Source: Bacteroidota bacterium
GTDB taxonomy: Bacteria > Bacteroidota > Bacteroidia > CAILMK01 > JAAYUY01
Reading direction: 5' to 3'
Assembly (NCBI GenBank): GCA_016776505.1
Contig: JADHTG010000004.1
Span: 16,320-80,319 of the forward strand
DNA length: 64,000 nt
The translations under genes and the position numbers were made by a program. Every line of letters starts with the position of its first letter. The first letter of the stretch is position 1. Below the pieces are notes generated by a model. That model was given only the letters and a program-made list of their open reading frames with translations. It was not told the origin of the DNA and did no database searches. This document shows, one piece after another, positions 49,925-61,200 of the stretch.

Positions 49925-51685
49925 CTATCTTAAAAGATGAAGCGTTCCATTGAACTTTTCGACTCCCTCGTTCTTTCCCTTCAGAATTGCATAATAGTAA
50001 TATGTGCCTATTGGCGCCAATTTATTATTGATCGAACCATCCCATCCTTCCTTTATTCCTGTCTTTTCATAAATTTTTTTTCCCCAGCTGTCGTATATTA
50101 ACATTTCTGAACCTTCAAAGTCAATAAGCTTTCCGATAGGCTTAAAGCTTTTATTTGCATCCACATCAGAGTCAGGAGTAAATGCATTAGGCCAATGTGC
50201 CAATAAATCCCCTGTCAAACAGACTATATTTGATTTGCTTATTTCGCTTAATCCATATGTATTAACCTGGTTCTCATAATCTTCTATATAAAAACATTTC
50301 TCATATCCTTTCATTTCCTCCACCTTCAGGCCACTCACAAATTTGTCAACAGCACTGCCGAATACTTGCTCAACACTCCAGTTTTCATCGATCTCGACAT
50401 ACAATATCTGTTTATCAATACTTGCGTCCCAATTTTTGTAAGTATTCCACCTCAATATACTTCCGTCATTGTTGCTCTCGTGAATTAATAATATATTCTG
50501 CGAAATATTAGACCTTTTTACTTCCTGACCGCAAACGTCCACCAGCGCAACCTGGTAATTATAAATCATGTTATTAACATCCACCTGCTTATCTATATCA
50601 CTTTGAGCGCTATCGGAATATATAATATTCTTATATACTTTTAATAGCCCCCCCGCTTCTCCCTTATAAATTCTGTATTCATTAATATCTGTGGCCTGTT
50701 CAGTTATCCAGCTTAGCTCAATAGCATCATCTTTCACGGTAACATTGCGTAAATAGATATAATCCGGGCTTTCAATGAAATCTGTTTTCAGGCATTTTGT
50801 GTTTGAACTCGCACTTGTTCCCTTGTTTAAATTCCTTGCCCGAACAACAAAACAATAATCTGTCTCGTTGTCAAGCCCATATATATTGTATGTTGTGCTG
50901 TTGCCAGGCAGGTCTGTTTCCTTCACAAACGAACCCCCGTTTTTGCCTATTAAAAGCTCGTATATTCTTGCGTTTTCAGCCCATGCACTATAATGGCTCC
51001 AATTCAGGCTTACAAGCTTTTCACAACTATTCTGTCCTATTGAAAGAAATATGGATTTGTGACCAAAAGATATATCTGAATAATTTTCACAACTGTCAAA
51101 AGCCACGATTCTGTATTGCTCAGATTTTGTGGTTGCGCTTCCGGTTGTTGAATCAACAAAAAGCGTATTTTCTCTTCCATGTAATAATCCTATCTGGATA
51201 TTTTGGTCATTGTTATCTACATAATATATGATATATCCTTTTGTATCAGTAGATTCACTTTTGCTCCAACCAATAGAAACAAATCCATTTATTACACTCA
51301 CACTATCAATTTGTATGTTTTTGGGCTTTTCTTTGTCTATGCTTATGGTGTCAGAATATTGAATTATCTCTGTTCCGCATATATATTTATACTCCATGTA
51401 ATAATCCCATTGGGTGGAAACTGTACCGGCACCTGCCTCAATTAGATAGCTTACATAGTAATTTTTTATTTCCTTTATTAGTTTAAATGCAGAACTTGTG
51501 TTTTCCCTTCCGTAAATTCTATAATAAACAAACTTATTGCATGTATCCGCCGGCTCATTCCATATAATAGTAATATCATTATTTTTATCCAGACATACCC
51601 TTTCTATTTGGATGGCGTGTCCAAAATTGAATGTAAAAATAAGCGCTATCAAACTTATGAAATATTTATTTTTGCTCAAGCTCAT
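49925..51685 (-). CDS. Fibronectin type III-like protein with T9SS type B (gliding-associated) sorting domain
   Basis: About 586 aa from ATG 51685 (MSLSKNKYFISLIALIFTF, signal ending FGHA); an in-frame TTG at 51694 is less likely. Several FN3-like beta modules of about 90 aa follow (ISLSWITEQATDINEYRIYKG-like strands, VSIGWSKSESTDTKGYIIYY). The C-terminal 80 residues match the type B sorting domain: WPNAFTPDSDVDANKSF, LIYDSWGKKIYEKTG, WDGSINNKLAPIGTYYY. Large surface or secreted adhesin of the T9SS. It starts the minus-strand run and is divergent from rluB with 54 bp between. Confidence 0.87.
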   Translation of the reverse strand: MSLSKNKYFISLIALIFTFNFGHAIQIERVCLDKNNDITIIWNEPADTCNKFVYYRIYGRENTSSAFKLIKEIKNYYVSYLIEAGAGTVSTQWDYYMEYKYICGTEIIQYSDTISIDKEKPKNIQIDSVSVINGFVSIGWSKSESTDTKGYIIYYVDNNDQNIQIGLLHGRENTLFVDSTTGSATTKSEQYRIVAFDSCENYSDISFGHKSIFLSIGQNSCEKLVSLNWSHYSAWAENARIYELLIGKNGGSFVKETDLPGNSTTYNIYGLDNETDYCFVVRARNLNKGTSASSNTKCLKTDFIESPDYIYLRNVTVKDDAIELSWITEQATDINEYRIYKGEAGGLLKVYKNIIYSDSAQSDIDKQVDVNNMIYNYQVALVDVCGQEVKRSNISQNILLIHESNNDGSILRWNTYKNWDASIDKQILYVEIDENWSVEQVFGSAVDKFVSGLKVEEMKGYEKCFYIEDYENQVNTYGLSEISKSNIVCLTGDLLAHWPNAFTPDSDVDANKSFKPIGKLIDFEGSEMLIYDSWGKKIYEKTGIKEGWDGSINNKLAPIGTYYYYAILKGKNEGVEKFNGTLHLLR

Positions 51686-51739
51686 TTTACTCAATTACAA
51701 TAATATAACTATTTATTATTATTAATATTACATTAATAT

Positions 51740-52483
51740 ATGAAATCTAAAAAAGAATCAGAAATCATAAACGAGATACGATTAAACAAATATATAGCCA
51801 GCTGCGGAATATGCTCCAGGCGCAAGGCTGATGAATTAATTACCAATGGTTTAGTTAAAGTGAACGGCAAAGTTATTAAAGAGCTTGGGTATAAAGTTGT
51901 TCCTATGGACAATGTTTCTGTCAACAACAAAAAAATAAGAGCTGAAAACAAGGTTTATCTTGTTCTTAACAAGCCCAAGGATACGGTTACAACCACAAAA
52001 GATCCACAAAACAGAAAAACAGTTTTACAATGTATTAATCTAAATTCTGATTTAAGAATATTTCCTGTTGGTCGTCTTGATAGAAACACCACTGGCGTCC
52101 TACTTCTTACTAATGATGGTGATTTTTCTTATTCCCTAACACATCCCTCCAAAAATGTCATTAAAACATACCTTGTGCATTTAGATAAATCCATTTCTGC
52201 CACAGATCTTGAAAAACTTATATCAGGAGTATTAATTGATCATGAAAAACACTTCTTTGATTCTATTGATATCCTTGAAGGTTCATCTTTCAAAAAAATA
52301 GTAGTTCATCTTCATTCGGGTAAATACCATATTGTTAAAAAAATGTTTGAAACTATTAATTATAAAGTCGTTCATCTTGATAGAATAGTTTTCGCTGGTA
52401 TCACTAAATCAGGATTGAAAAGAGGTGAATGGCGTTATTTAAGCCTGAAAGAAATTAATAACCTATTCACATCAAAAATCTGA
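51740..52483 (+). CDS. rluB: 23S rRNA pseudouridine synthase, RluB/RsuA family
   Basis: 247 aa. An N-terminal S4 RNA-binding domain (RLNKYIASCGICSRRKADELI, VKVNG) precedes the catalytic domain with GRLDRNTTGVLLLTNDG (catalytic Asp at about residue 114), THPSKNVIKTYLV and the C-terminal RSGEWRYLSL-like end (KRGEWRYLSL). RluB, RluE, RluF and RsuA cannot be separated by eye; RluB is the usual call for this length. Codons are AT-rich. First plus-strand gene after the orientation switch. Confidence 0.88.
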   Translation: MKSKKESEIINEIRLNKYIASCGICSRRKADELITNGLVKVNGKVIKELGYKVVPMDNVSVNNKKIRAENKVYLVLNKPKDTVTTTKDPQNRKTVLQCINLNSDLRIFPVGRLDRNTTGVLLLTNDGDFSYSLTHPSKNVIKTYLVHLDKSISATDLEKLISGVLIDHEKHFFDSIDILEGSSFKKIVVHLHSGKYHIVKKMFETINYKVVHLDRIVFAGITKSGLKRGEWRYLSLKEINNLFTSKI

Positions 52484-52900
52484 ATTATTTGTGTAAAAAA
52501 AACGCTTTTTAGATTTCAATAAATTTATTTGAATTTTCCATAAAAATTAAAGCTATATAAAATTAATATTCACAATATTTCGACTCATAAAAACAGCATT
52601 ATTGCATTTACTTATTAACAAAGCATATTATAAACTTATTGTTGAATACTTTTAAAATACAGATTTTCAATATTTTATATTGTTTAAAAAGCATAAAATT
52701 AATTTGACAGAGTGTATATACTCAATCATACAAATTAATTATTATTTATCTTTCAACATCCTTATTAATACTATTAATTATATATTTATAAAAATAAAAT
52801 TATTAATATTAATTAATATTGTTGATAAATAATGATGAGAAATCAAAGTGCCGATTGATTTCATTAATTTCTTTGTAATTTAAATTAATGATATATTTGC
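52484..52900. other. Very AT-rich gene-free region, candidate replication origin
   Basis: About 490 bp (to 52976) without a gene; the first 400 bp are made mostly of A/T runs (for example the ATTAATATTAATTAATATTG stretch at 52802-52821). DnaA-box-like 9-mers: TGTTGATAA (52820-52828, reverse of TTATCAACA), TTATTAACA (52612-52620), ATATTCACA (52566-52574), CTATTCACA (52463-52471, inside rluB). No exact TTATCCACA was seen. It lies 3 kb from parS and mnmG, where gene direction switches. An ordinary AT-rich leader is the alternative. Confidence 0.35.
52872..52899 (+). promoter_or_regulatory. Promoter of nusA-infB
   Basis: TTTG (52872-52875), a 16-nt spacer, TATATTTG (52892-52899), the full TAnnTTTG consensus. 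Transcription would begin near 52905, immediately before a terminator-like hairpin. Confidence 0.65.
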
Positions 52901-52910
52901 GGTTGCGGAA

Positions 52911-52932
52911 GGGGACATTGTCCCCTTTTTTT
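52911..52932 (+). terminator. Leader terminator/attenuator before nusA
   Basis: GGGGAC (52911-52916), loop ATT, GTCCCC (52920-52925), then seven T. It is a textbook intrinsic terminator only about 6-10 nt after the inferred transcription start and 45 nt before the nusA ATG. Autogenous control of the NusA operon by premature termination would fit, because NusA itself stimulates hairpin termination. Confidence 0.65.
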
Positions 52933-52976
52933 GTAAACTTTTGTATTTAGTTAAGTGATTTACAAGATCAAAAACG

Positions 52977-54212
52977 ATGGATAGAAACGAAATAATTGAA
53001 TCATTTGCAGGCCTGAAGGAATTAAAAAGTATTGACAGGTCTACAATGATTAAAGTGCTGGAAGAAGTATTTAGAGATTTATTACAAAAACTGCATGAGG
53101 ATACTGAAAACTTTGATATCATAATTAATGCAGAGAAAGGAGATATTCAGATATGGCATAACAGGATCATAGTAAAGGACGGGGAGGTGGAAGATCCCTT
53201 GAAGGAAGTAGGGTTAAAGGAAGCATTAAAAATTGAGGAAGACTTTGAGGTGGGTGAGGAACTTTCAGAGGAAATAAAAATTGAATCCTTTGGAAGAAGA
53301 GCTATACAAAATGCAAAAGTGAGTCTGCAGAATAAAATACTTGAAATAGAAAGGGAAGAAATTATAAAAAGATACGAGGACAGAATAGACGAGATTGTCA
53401 TTGGAGAGGTATATCGTGTTTGGAAAAAAGAGATTCTTGTGTTGGATGATGATGGTAATGAATTGATCTTGCCCAGGTATCATCAAATACCGAAAGATTA
53501 TTTCACAAAAGGAGACCAGGTAAGGGCTATTGTTCATACGATAGAGAACAAAGGGGGAAACCCGAAAGTAATTTTGAGCAGAACATCATCTGAGTTTTTG
53601 GAAAGATTATTTGAGCTGGAGGTTCCTGAAATTGCTGATGGACTGGTAAGTATAAGAAAAATAGTACGTGAACCGGGCGAAAGAGCAAAGGTAGCGGTGG
53701 AGTCGTATGATGATAGAATTGATCCTGTTGGAGCATGTGTGGGAATGAAGGGAAGCAGGATACACGGAATTGTCAGAGAACTAAGAAATGAAAACATTGA
53801 CATTATAAACTATACGGATAATATATCATTGCTGATTTCAAGAGCGTTAAGCCCGGCAAAAACAGGAACAATCAGCCTGAGTTCTGAAAGCAAAAAAGCA
53901 TCTGTGTATTTAAAACCAGACCAGGTATCATTGGCCATAGGAAAAGATGGTTTGAATATTAAACTGGCAGCCAGGTTAACAGGCTATGAAATTGATGTTT
54001 TCCGGGATGTGGATGATGAGGAATACGACATTGAATTAGATGAGTTTGCAGACGAGATAGATAGCTGGATCATAGATGAATTAAAAGCGATTGGTTGTGA
54101 TACGGCAAAATCCGTATTATCATTGACTAAAAATGAAATAGCAGAAAGAACCGACTTGGAAGAAGAAACAGTTGAACAATTGGTGTCCATATTAAGAAAG
54201 GAATTCGAGTAA
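52977..54212 (+). CDS. nusA: Transcription termination/antitermination factor NusA
   Basis: 411 aa. RNA polymerase-binding factor controlling pausing, termination and antitermination. An N-terminal domain (residues 1-130), an S1 domain (about 135-200, IGEVYRVWKKEILVLDDDGN) and two KH domains (about 230-345, DPVGACVGMKGSRIHGIVREL and LAIGKDGLNIKLAARLTGYEI) are followed by an acidic segment and a short helix-hairpin-helix end (about 370-411). The C-terminal repeats of E. coli NusA are mostly missing, as in other Bacteroidota. rimP, usually the gene before nusA, is not here. infB follows after 15 bp. Confidence 0.95.
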   Translation: MDRNEIIESFAGLKELKSIDRSTMIKVLEEVFRDLLQKLHEDTENFDIIINAEKGDIQIWHNRIIVKDGEVEDPLKEVGLKEALKIEEDFEVGEELSEEIKIESFGRRAIQNAKVSLQNKILEIEREEIIKRYEDRIDEIVIGEVYRVWKKEILVLDDDGNELILPRYHQIPKDYFTKGDQVRAIVHTIENKGGNPKVILSRTSSEFLERLFELEVPEIADGLVSIRKIVREPGERAKVAVESYDDRIDPVGACVGMKGSRIHGIVRELRNENIDIINYTDNISLLISRALSPAKTGTISLSSESKKASVYLKPDQVSLAIGKDGLNIKLAARLTGYEIDVFRDVDDEEYDIELDEFADEIDSWIIDELKAIGCDTAKSVLSLTKNEIAERTDLEEETVEQLVSILRKEFE

Positions 54213-54227
54213 GAAATAAGGAAAAGT

Positions 54228-57044
54228 ATGTCAGATAGCGCGCCTAAAAGATTATCGAAAGCAGCCAAGGAGCTTAATATTGCTACCACAACAATCATTG
54301 AATTCCTTGCCAGCAAGGATGTTGAAGTAGATAATAATCCAAATTCTAAAATTTCGAAAGAAGTTTATGAAATGCTATTAGAGAAATTTCAGTCTGACAA
54401 GCTTTCAAAAGAAAAAACAGAAGAGAAAATTGAAGAAGTAAAAAAAGAAGATTTGTCCAGGAGAGCTCAGTATTTTCCGCCTGCAGAAGAAAAAGAGGAA
54501 ATTATCATTAAATCAAATCTTATAGGACTGACTGAAGAAAAAGAAGTAGAAACAACAAAAGTCAAAACAGTTGAGACGATAATAGAAGAGAAAAAAGAAG
54601 CAGCAGTTGAAGAAGAAGAGAAAAAGACAGAGCTTGCTGTTGAAGAAATAAAGGTTGATAAAGAAGAGGTAAAGGAGGAGGCCGAAGAAGAAGAAATTCC
54701 TGTAACGGCTAAAAAGAAAAAGGAAAAACCAAAGCAAAAAGAAATTGAAAAAGACGAAGCGGAAGAAAAACAAACCGAGGAGAAAGAGGATCATGCGCCA
54801 GAACCAGATGTTATAGAAAGAGAAGAAAGCAAGGAAGAAAAAGAAACACATAAAGAAGAAAAAGCAAAAGAGGAAGAAATAGAGGAACCCGAAACGACCC
54901 CAGAACCAGAAGAAGAAGTAGAAGAAGAGGGGGCGGGCCTGACAATTGTTGGAAAGATCGATGTGGATATAATAGAAGCCAGCAAGAGAAGAAAACCTGT
55001 TGCTTCAACAAGCGATCCGTCTTCTATGCGATCCAAAAAGCGTAAGAGGATACTGAAAAAAGAGAAGACAGAAACAGGAAAGAGGGGGGGCGCAAAAGAA
55101 CAAAGAGGCAAAAAAACACCCTCAACAACAAAGCCGGAAGTAGATGAGAAGCAAATAAAGGAACAGGTTTCTGCCACTTTAGCCAAACTGACAGGAAAAC
55201 AGACACCTGGTGGGGTTACGCGTTCTAAAATTAAGAAACAAAAAAGAAAAGAGCTCAAGGCAAAGGTGCTTCAGGAACAGGATGCAGTAGAGGAAAAAAT
55301 ATTAGATGTCATTGAGTTTATCACAGTTAATGAACTGGCCAACCTGATGAATGCCGAGGTTACCGAGGTAATTACAGCCTGCATGAGCATGGGAATGATG
55401 GTGAACATCAACCAAAGGCTGGATGCGGAGACCATTACATTTGTTGCAGACGAATTTGGCTATGATGTTACATTTAAGCAGGAAAGCACTGACGAGCCCA
55501 CACTGGAGGAAGAAGATGATGAAAAAAGGGTGGAGAAACGTGCACCTGTTGTAACTATAATGGGCCATGTAGACCATGGAAAAACAACACTGCTGGACCA
55601 TATCCGGAAATCACATATTACTGATAAAGAAGCAGGAGGAATTACACAGCACATTGGAGCCTATGAAGTAAAACTGGCAGATGGAAAGAAAATAGTATTT
55701 TTAGATACACCAGGCCACGAGGCATTTACATCCATGAGAGCACGTGGGGCAAAGGTTACGGACATTGTAATCATTGTTGTTTCTGCGGATGATTCGGTCA
55801 TGCCCCAAACGAAAGAAGCCATAAGCCATGCCCAGGCAGCAGGTGTACCGATTGTGTTTGCAATAAACAAGATTGACAGAGAAGGAGCCAATCCGGAAAA
55901 GATCAAAGAACAGCTTTCAGAAATGAATATCCTTACGGAAGATTGGGGAGGAAAATACCAGAGCCAGGAAATATCCGCAAAAAAAGGACTTTATATTGAT
56001 GAGTTATTAGAAAAGGTGTTGTTAGAGGCTGAAATGCTTGAACTGAAAGCCGATCCTGGCAAAAGGGCCACAGGGACCGTGATCGAAGCATCTTTAGACA
56101 AAGGCAAGGGTATTGTGGCAACCATACTGGTTCAAAATGGCAGTCTGAAAGTGGGTGATCCAATACTTGCAGGAGCCTTTTTTGCCAAAGTAAAAGCTCT
56201 GTATGATGAAAACCGAACCAGGCTGGAAAGTGTGGGACCATCCACCCCGGTCGAGGTGTTAGGATTTGACGGATCGCCCACATCAGGAGACCTCTTTTAT
56301 GTCACAGAATCTGAACAAAAAGCAAAGGAAATTGCCACAAAACGCAAACGACTAATCCGAGAGCAAGGAATAAGAGCTACAAAGCATGTTACACTGGATG
56401 AGATAGGCAGAAGAATTGCCCTGGGGAGCTTTAAAGAGCTCAACCTGATCATTAAAGGAGATGTGGACGGATCGGTGGAGGCACTATCCGACTCTATGCA
56501 GAAACTCAGCAGCGGCGAAGTTCAGGTAAATGTGATTCACAAAGGAGTGGGCCAGATTTCTGAAACAGATGTAATGCTAGCCTCAGCTTCTGATGCAGTT
56601 ATATTGGGATTCCAGGTAAGACCTTCTCTTACAGCCAGAAAAATGGCTGAAGCCGAACAAATAGATATCCGCCATTATTCAGTTATTTATGATGCAATCG
56701 AAGAACTTAAAGCCGCTATTGAGGGCATGCTTGAACCCACAGAAGTAGAAAAAATTGTATGCAATGTAGAGGTTAGAGAGGTGTTTAAAATTACAAAAGT
56801 AGGCACCATTGCAGGAAGCATGGTGATAGATGGTAAGATTACCAGAAATACCAAGGTTAGGGTTCTGCGGGAAGGTGTGGTTGTGTTTACCGGTGATCTG
56901 TCATCCCTAAAACGATTTAAAGAAGACGTAAAAGAAGTATCTGCCGGTTATGAATGTGGGGTAGGCGTTTACAACTTCAACGACATCAAAGTCGGTGATA
57001 TTATTGAAGGCTTTACAATTCAGCAGGTTTCCCGGAAGTTGTAA
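54228..57044 (+). CDS. infB: Translation initiation factor IF-2
   Basis: 938 aa. Delivers initiator fMet-tRNA to the ribosome with GTP. An N-terminal IF2N-type helical domain ([20 protein letters not shown]) is followed by a very Glu/Lys-rich disordered linker (about residues 55-290) and a second IF2N-like subdomain ([21 protein letters not shown]). The GTPase core has [12 protein letters not shown] (about residue 446), DTPGHEAF and NKID. Domains II-IV run to the C-terminus ([23 protein letters not shown]). Co-transcribed with nusA. Confidence 0.96.
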   Translation: MSDSAPKRLSKAAKELNIATTTIIEFLASKDVEVDNNPNSKISKEVYEMLLEKFQSDKLSKEKTEEKIEEVKKEDLSRRAQYFPPAEEKEEIIIKSNLIGLTEEKEVETTKVKTVETIIEEKKEAAVEEEEKKTELAVEEIKVDKEEVKEEAEEEEIPVTAKKKKEKPKQKEIEKDEAEEKQTEEKEDHAPEPDVIEREESKEEKETHKEEKAKEEEIEEPETTPEPEEEVEEEGAGLTIVGKIDVDIIEASKRRKPVASTSDPSSMRSKKRKRILKKEKTETGKRGGAKEQRGKKTPSTTKPEVDEKQIKEQVSATLAKLTGKQTPGGVTRSKIKKQKRKELKAKVLQEQDAVEEKILDVIEFITVNELANLMNAEVTEVITACMSMGMMVNINQRLDAETITFVADEFGYDVTFKQESTDEPTLEEEDDEKRVEKRAPVVTIMGHVDHGKTTLLDHIRKSHITDKEAGGITQHIGAYEVKLADGKKIVFLDTPGHEAFTSMRARGAKVTDIVIIVVSADDSVMPQTKEAISHAQAAGVPIVFAINKIDREGANPEKIKEQLSEMNILTEDWGGKYQSQEISAKKGLYIDELLEKVLLEAEMLELKADPGKRATGTVIEASLDKGKGIVATILVQNGSLKVGDPILAGAFFAKVKALYDENRTRLESVGPSTPVEVLGFDGSPTSGDLFYVTESEQKAKEIATKRKRLIREQGIRATKHVTLDEIGRRIALGSFKELNLIIKGDVDGSVEALSDSMQKLSSGEVQVNVIHKGVGQISETDVMLASASDAVILGFQVRPSLTARKMAEAEQIDIRHYSVIYDAIEELKAAIEGMLEPTEVEKIVCNVEVREVFKITKVGTIAGSMVIDGKITRNTKVRVLREGVVVFTGDLSSLKRFKEDVKEVSAGYECGVGVYNFNDIKVGDIIEGFTIQQVSRKL

Positions 57045-57100
57045 TAAACTGAATTCCAAAATTGTTAATATTTTAATTTCTTCATGTATTAACACTTATC

Positions 57101-57133
57101 TATTTTTGATTTCCAACATTGCGGTCTTGTTGG
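57101..57133 (+). promoter_or_regulatory. Putative carA promoter and leader hairpin
   Basis: TATTTTTG (57101-57108) matches TAnnTTTG; no clear -33 element was found. A hairpin CCAACA (57113-57118), nine-base loop, TGTTGG (57128-57133) follows at the inferred 5' end of the mRNA. The leader to carA is about 90 nt. Pyrimidine-responsive control is possible, but no PyrR-type element was recognised. Confidence 0.4.
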
Positions 57134-57203
57134 AGCAAAATCCTCCTTACCCAATTGTTATTTTTAAACATCGGGACTTACCCATTTTCAAGAATAATAT
57201 TTA

Positions 57204-58289
57204 ATGACGAATGCCAAACCTGCCAAGCTTATACTACAAAGTGGGGTAGAATTTTCGGGCTGGCCTTTTGGTTATGATGAATCTGTATCTGGCGAAGTGG
57301 TTTTTAATACAGCCATGACAGGCTACCCCGAAAGTTTAACCGACCCATCTTATAAAGGACAAATACTGGCATTAACCTATCCGCTTGTTGGAAATTACGG
57401 GGTTCCCAGCTTGGTTTATGAAAACGGATTATTGAAAAATTTTGAGTCAGACAAAATTCATATATCTGGTCTGATCATTTCAGATTATTCGTTTAAATAT
57501 TCACACTGGAATGCAAAAACCAGCCTGTCGGAGTGGTTAATAAAACACAAAATTCCTGCGATATACGGAATAGATACAAGAGCCTTAACCAAAACACTCA
57601 GGGAAGAAGGCTGCATGCTTGGGTCATTGGTTATGAACGATTTCGTCCCTGAGGCTTATGATCCAAACCTGGATAACTTGGTGGACCAGGTAAGCATCAG
57701 GGAAAAGAAGGTTTACGGAAACGGCAAGTACAAAATCGTGCTGGTAGATTGTGGTGTAAAATACAACATCATAAGAAGTTTTCTTGAAAGAGACACCACC
57801 GTAATTCGTGTTCCATGGGATTATGATTATTCAATTGAGGATTATGACGGTCTGTTTATTTCAAACGGACCAGGTGATCCCAAGCAGTGTGGGGCCACAA
57901 TCAAAAATTTAGCAAAGTCAATCAAGGAAGATAAACCCATATTTGGTATTTGCCTGGGAAACCAATTATTGGGTCTGGCTTCTGGAGCAGACACCTATAA
58001 ACTGAAATATGGACACAGAAGTCATAACCAGCCTGTATTGAAATGTGGAACTAATAAAGCATATATCACCTCACAAAATCATGGATTTGCTATTGACAAT
58101 TCGACCTTAAAGGAAGAATGGACCCCTCTATTCGAAAACCTGAACGATAAAACAAATGAAGGCATATTGCATAATTCTAAAGCCATTTTTTCTACTCAAT
58201 TTCATCCTGAGGCATCTGGAGGGCCATCCGATACCATGTTTCTTTTTGATGAATTCATAGATATGATAAGGGAATGGAAAGAAAAATAA
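57204..58289 (+). CDS. carA: Carbamoyl-phosphate synthase, small (glutaminase) subunit
   Basis: 361 aa. Hydrolyses glutamine and channels ammonia to CarB for carbamoyl phosphate (pyrimidine and arginine synthesis). N-terminal domain (ILQSGVEFSGWPFGYDES, TGYPESLTDPSYKGQILALTYPL) is followed by a class I glutamine amidotransferase with ISNGPGDP, the nucleophile Cys at about residue 250 in GICLGNQLLG (N in place of the more usual H after G), and QFHPEASGGP supplying His and Glu. It overlaps carB by 16 bases. Confidence 0.95.
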   Translation: MTNAKPAKLILQSGVEFSGWPFGYDESVSGEVVFNTAMTGYPESLTDPSYKGQILALTYPLVGNYGVPSLVYENGLLKNFESDKIHISGLIISDYSFKYSHWNAKTSLSEWLIKHKIPAIYGIDTRALTKTLREEGCMLGSLVMNDFVPEAYDPNLDNLVDQVSIREKKVYGNGKYKIVLVDCGVKYNIIRSFLERDTTVIRVPWDYDYSIEDYDGLFISNGPGDPKQCGATIKNLAKSIKEDKPIFGICLGNQLLGLASGADTYKLKYGHRSHNQPVLKCGTNKAYITSQNHGFAIDNSTLKEEWTPLFENLNDKTNEGILHNSKAIFSTQFHPEASGGPSDTMFLFDEFIDMIREWKEK

Positions 58290-61200
58290 AGAAAGTGCTG
58301 GTTCTTGGTTCGGGTGCACTTAAAATTGGAGAAGCCGGTGAATTCGATTATTCAGGTTCACAGGCGCTAAAAGCCTTGAAAGAAGAAGGAATCAATACAA
58401 TTCTTATCAATCCCAATATTGCAACAGTTCAAACATCTGAAGAAGTAGCTGATAAAATTTATTTTTTGCCAGTTACCCCTTTTTTTGTCGAGCAGGTTAT
58501 AAAAAAAGAAAAACCAGAAGGGGTTTTACTGGCATTTGGTGGACAGACCGCCCTGAATTGTGGTACAGAACTGTATCACAATGGAATATTTCAAAAACAC
58601 CATGTGAAAGTACTTGGAACAGCTGTAGAGGCAATTATTGAAACGGAAGACAGGGAAAAATTTGTAAACAAACTGGATGAAATAAACATAAAAACACCGC
58701 GAAGCATAGCTGTTAATACAGTGGAGTCAGCATTAAAATCTGCTAAAAAATTAGGCTATCCCATCATCATTCGTGCAGCTTATGCGCTGGGTGGACAGGG
58801 AAGTGGATTTTGCGAAAATGAGAACGAATTAAAGGTATTAGCGCAAAAAGCCCTGTCCTATTCAAAGCAGATTTTGGTCGAAGAATCTCTCAAGGGATGG
58901 AAAGAAGTGGAATATGAAGTCGTTAGGGATAGTTATGACAATTGCATTACGGTATGTAATATGGAGAATTTCGATCCTCTCGGAATTCACACTGGAGAAA
59001 GCATAGTGGTAGCCCCATCGCAGACATTAAGCAATAGCGAATATCATAAATTGCGTCAACTTTCTATTCAAATTATAAGGCATGTTGGAATTATTGGGGA
59101 GTGTAATGTACAGTATGCCCTGGATCCGGACTCAGAGGATTATCGAGTAATAGAGGTCAACGCAAGATTGTCCAGGTCGAGCGCACTTGCTTCAAAGGCA
59201 ACCGGGTATCCACTGGCATTTGTTGCTGCAAAACTTGCTTTGGGATATGGTTTGCATGAACTCAAAAACAATGTGACTAAATATACATCTGCCTGCTTTG
59301 AGCCCGCCCTGGATTATATAGTTGTGAAAATACCCCGATGGGATTTGAACAAATTCAAAGGCGTTTCTCACCAGATTGGCAGCAGCATGAAGTCAGTAGG
59401 TGAGGTGATGGCCATTGGAAGGACCTTTGAAGAAGCTATTCAAAAAGGTCTTCGCATGATTGGCCAGGGCATGCACGGTTTCGTAGGCAACAATGGCATG
59501 TTTGAAGAGGGTCTTGAACAACAGTTATCGGAACCCACCGATATGCGAATTTTCCAAATTGCAAAAGCATTAAGCCTGGATTACGAGATTAACAAAATTC
59601 AGGATCTTACTAAAATTGATCCATGGTTTCTGGAAAAACTTAAAAACATATGGGAAATCAGGATAGAATTGGGGGTTTATAATTCTTTGGAAACCTTGCC
59701 GTTAGACCTGTTGCTTAGGGCAAAAAGGGCTGGCTTTTCTGATTTTCAACTAGCGCGGTTTATTTTTAAAAGCAAAGACGAAGAAATAGAAAAAGATCTA
59801 AATACGGTCAGGCGTTTTAGAAAATCAAAGGGGATAGTGCCATTCGTGAAACAAATTGATACGCTTGCAGCGGAATATCCGGCACAGACCAATTATTTGT
59901 ACGTGACCTATAACGGAACGGAGCATGATATCACATTTGCCCATGATGACAAGTCGGTCATTGTTTTGGGTTCAGGTGCGTATCGTATTGGCAGCAGTGT
60001 GGAATTCGACTGGTCGAGTGTAAGTGCTTTGAAAACCGTTAAAAAATGTGGTTATCGATCGGTCATGATAAACTATAACCCGGAAACTGTAAGTACAGAT
60101 TATGATGAGTGTGATCGTCTGTATTTTGATGAACTGACCTATGAGCGGGTCATGGACATTGTGGAACTGGAATGTCCTAAGGGTGTTATTGTTTCTACCG
60201 GAGGGCAAATTGCAAACAACCTGGCCATGAGACTGTTTAAGCAGAATGTCCATATTTTGGGTACATCCCCCCTTTCTATTGACAAGGCGGAAGACAGGCA
60301 CAAGTTTTCAAGCCTGCTAGATCAAATTAAAGTAGATCAACCAGCCTGGAGAGAATTAACAAGCATAAATGATATTTTTAGTTTCGCTGATGAAACAGGC
60401 TTTCCTTTATTGATCAGGCCCTCTTATGTGCTTTCAGGAGTAGCCATGAATGTGGTCTCCAACAAGGAAGAACTGGAACAATTTTTAAACCTGGCGACAC
60501 AGGTTTCAAAGCAATATCCTGTTGTTGTATCTGAATTTATTGAGGAATGTAAAGAAATAGAAATAGATGCGGTTGCAAACAAAGGCGAAATGGTGTGTTA
60601 TGCGATTGCCGAACATATTGAATTTGCTGGTGTGCATTCCGGAGACGCAACCATTGTATTTCCAGCTCAAAAAATATATATTGAGACCTCCAGGAGAATA
60701 AAAAAGATCAGCCGCGAGATAGCCAGAAACCTGAATATAACAGGCCCCTTTAACATACAGTTTTTAGCCAGAAACAACGATATAAAAGTGATTGAATGCA
60801 ACCTGAGAGCTTCCCGAAGTTTCCCCTTTGTTTCAAAAGTGCTGAAGATAGATTTTATTGAGATCGCAACAAAAATTATGTTGGGTGAAGAAATAGTAAA
60901 ACCAGGAAAATCGATTTTTGACCTGGAATACATTGGAATAAAAGCGCCGCAATTCTCATTTTCCAGGCTGCATAAAGCCGATCCGGTATTGGGTGTTGAA
61001 ATGGCATCAACAGGCGAGGTGGGTTGTATCGGAGAAGACTTTTCGGAAGTGGTTTTAACAGCAATGCTTTCAGTGGGCTATAGGATTCCTGAAAAAAATA
61101 TCATGATTTCATCTGGACCGGCAAAATCTAAAGCAGAATTAATTGAAGGAGCGAAGCTGCTATTAAAAAACGATTACAATATTTTCGCAACCAGGGGTAC

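Noticed and set aside
54513..55258. Long minus-strand ORFs rich in Phe, Leu and Ser within infB.
   Set aside because: They are the antisense of the Glu/Lys-rich linker of IF-2; the composition is a reverse-complement artefact.
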